In this document: in pieces, positions 13,713-14,468 of the stretch
How positions within the stretch are numbered: the first letter of the stretch is position 1
Layout of the letters: the number at the start of each line of letters is the position of its first letter
NCBI GenBank assembly: GCA_947313765.1
Contig: CAMZNQ010000116.1
Span: 1 to 14,468 of the forward strand
Source of the DNA: an uncultured Sulfurovum sp.
GTDB taxonomy: Bacteria; Campylobacterota; Campylobacteria; Campylobacterales; Sulfurovaceae
Direction of reading: 5' to 3'
Length of the DNA stretch: 14,468 nucleotides
The notes under the pieces: model-generated
What the model was told of the DNA's origin: nothing
The model's input: the letters and a program-made list of their open reading frames with translations, nothing else
Database searches by the model: none
Translations under genes and position numbers: made by a program

Positions 13713-14468
13713 CTAGTCACAATAGCGTTTTAGTAAGTTACCATAAGCCCCAATGCGTCGGTCTCGTAAAAATGGCCATATATCTCTTACCTCTTTTGTT
13801 CGGTTACTATCTATCTGTGCATATACAATCTCCTCCTCTACTCCTGCCTTAACAATTATCTCCCCTTGTGGGTCACAGATAAAAGAGTTTCCCCAAAATC
13901 GTATTCCATCCATTACACCTGAACTATCTTTCTCAAAACCTACTCTATTACATGCAATAACAGGAATACCATTCGCAATAGCATGAGAACGTTGAATGGT
14001 TATCCACGCATCAAGTTGTCTACTCTTCTCCTCTTTGCTATCTTCATCAAACCAACCAATTGCTGTTGGATAGATTAAAAGTTCAGCTCCCCTTAATGTC
14101 ATAAGTCGTGATGCTTCAGGATACCATTGGTCCCAACATATTAGAACCCCTAATCTACCAATAGATGTATCAATAGGTTCAAAACCTAAATCTCCCTCTG
14201 TAAAATAGAACTTCTCATAAAATCCTGGGTCATCAGGTATGTGCATTTTCCGATATTTCCCTGCCATAGAACCATCAGTATCAAAAACAACGGCATTATT
14301 ATGGTAAAGCCCTGCTGTTCTTCTCTCAAAAAGTGAGGTTACCAATACTACTCCATTCTCTTTTGCAACTTCTCCCCAAAATTTTATATCCTCCTCCCAA
14401 GAGGAGGCATAATCAAAAAACTTCACATCTTCACTTTGACAAAAGTACTCATTTTGATGCAACTCCTG
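13713..14468 (-). CDS. aguB: N-carbamoylputrescine amidohydrolase (5' end outside window)
   Basis: Nitrilase-superfamily enzyme that hydrolyses N-carbamoylputrescine to putrescine, ammonia and carbon dioxide in the agmatine route to polyamines. The window holds 251 codons of a protein of about 290 residues; the frame is open to the edge, so the first 40 or so residues are missing. The catalytic triad is complete: Glu in QELHQNEYFCQSED (codon 14463-14465), Lys in KYRKMHIPDDP (14247-14249) and Cys in GVLICWDQWYPE (14136-14138). The QELHQ...YFCQSE and FLRDRRIGAYG ends are specific to AguB within the superfamily. A TTG at 14460-14462 is internal, not a start. Its usual partner aguA is not visible here. 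Confidence 0.95.
   Translation of the reverse strand, partial: QELHQNEYFCQSEDVKFFDYASSWEEDIKFWGEVAKENGVVLVTSLFERRTAGLYHNNAVVFDTDGSMAGKYRKMHIPDDPGFYEKFYFTEGDLGFEPIDTSIGRLGVLICWDQWYPEASRLMTLRGAELLIYPTAIGWFDEDSKEEKSRQLDAWITIQRSHAIANGIPVIACNRVGFEKDSSGVMDGIRFWGNSFICDPQGEIIVKAGVEEEIVYAQIDSNRTKEVRDIWPFLRDRRIGAYGNLLKRYCD

Overview
The window is AT-rich chromosomal DNA that fits a Campylobacterota (Epsilonproteobacteria) genome, probably a sulfur-metabolising Sulfurovum- or Sulfurimonas-like organism. The support is a tmRNA tag (ANNTDYRPAYAVA) close to tags I recall from Helicobacter and Campylobacter, RuvB and AguB sequences of Campylobacterota type, TATAAT-dominated promoters with weak or absent -35 boxes, and a Psr/Phs-type molybdoenzyme operon. 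The genus assignment is an inference.

Layout. Positions 1-2803 (minus): a three-gene operon for a Tat-exported, membrane-anchored molybdoenzyme of the polysulfide/thiosulfate/tetrathionate/sulfite class, in the order Fe-S subunit, NrfD-type anchor, catalytic subunit; the last is cut by the window edge. Positions 2804-3248: a non-coding stretch of 445 bases. Positions 3249-3621 (minus): ssrA (tmRNA), whose consensus promoter overlaps the stop codon of the upstream trpA (3681-4421, minus). Positions 4422-4505: a compact divergent promoter region serving trpA and panB. Positions 4506-7470 (plus): panB, ruvB and an AI-2E-family membrane protein; the last two overlap by ATGA. Positions 7472-9186 (minus): an outer-membrane beta-barrel protein with a polyproline/acidic linker, then lgt. 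Positions 9187-9496: a promoter and a long inverted-repeat element. Positions 9497-11405 (plus): an OmpR-type response regulator and its histidine kinase. Positions 11402-14468 (minus): a two-TM coiled-coil protein, a conserved lipoprotein, a group II truncated hemoglobin, and aguB (5' end outside the window).

How the genes relate. Most are housekeeping or stand-alone genes: tryptophan, pantothenate and putrescine synthesis, Holliday-junction branch migration, ribosome rescue and lipoprotein maturation. The molybdoenzyme complex would link the quinone pool to periplasmic sulfur-compound redox chemistry. The two-component pair resembles the Campylobacterota ArsRS-type systems and probably senses an envelope or external signal.

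I found no complete mobile element, CRISPR array or prophage. The least explained signal is the inverted repeat at 9308-9423. It starts just after a good plus-strand promoter, carries two anti-Shine-Dalgarno-like motifs in its loop, and has on the opposite strand an 18-codon ORF with a near-perfect Shine-Dalgarno. It is a candidate small RNA, structured leader or type I toxin-antitoxin-like locus. The second oddity is the response regulator just downstream, whose conserved N-terminus is encoded upstream of its first ATG and so implies a non-ATG start.
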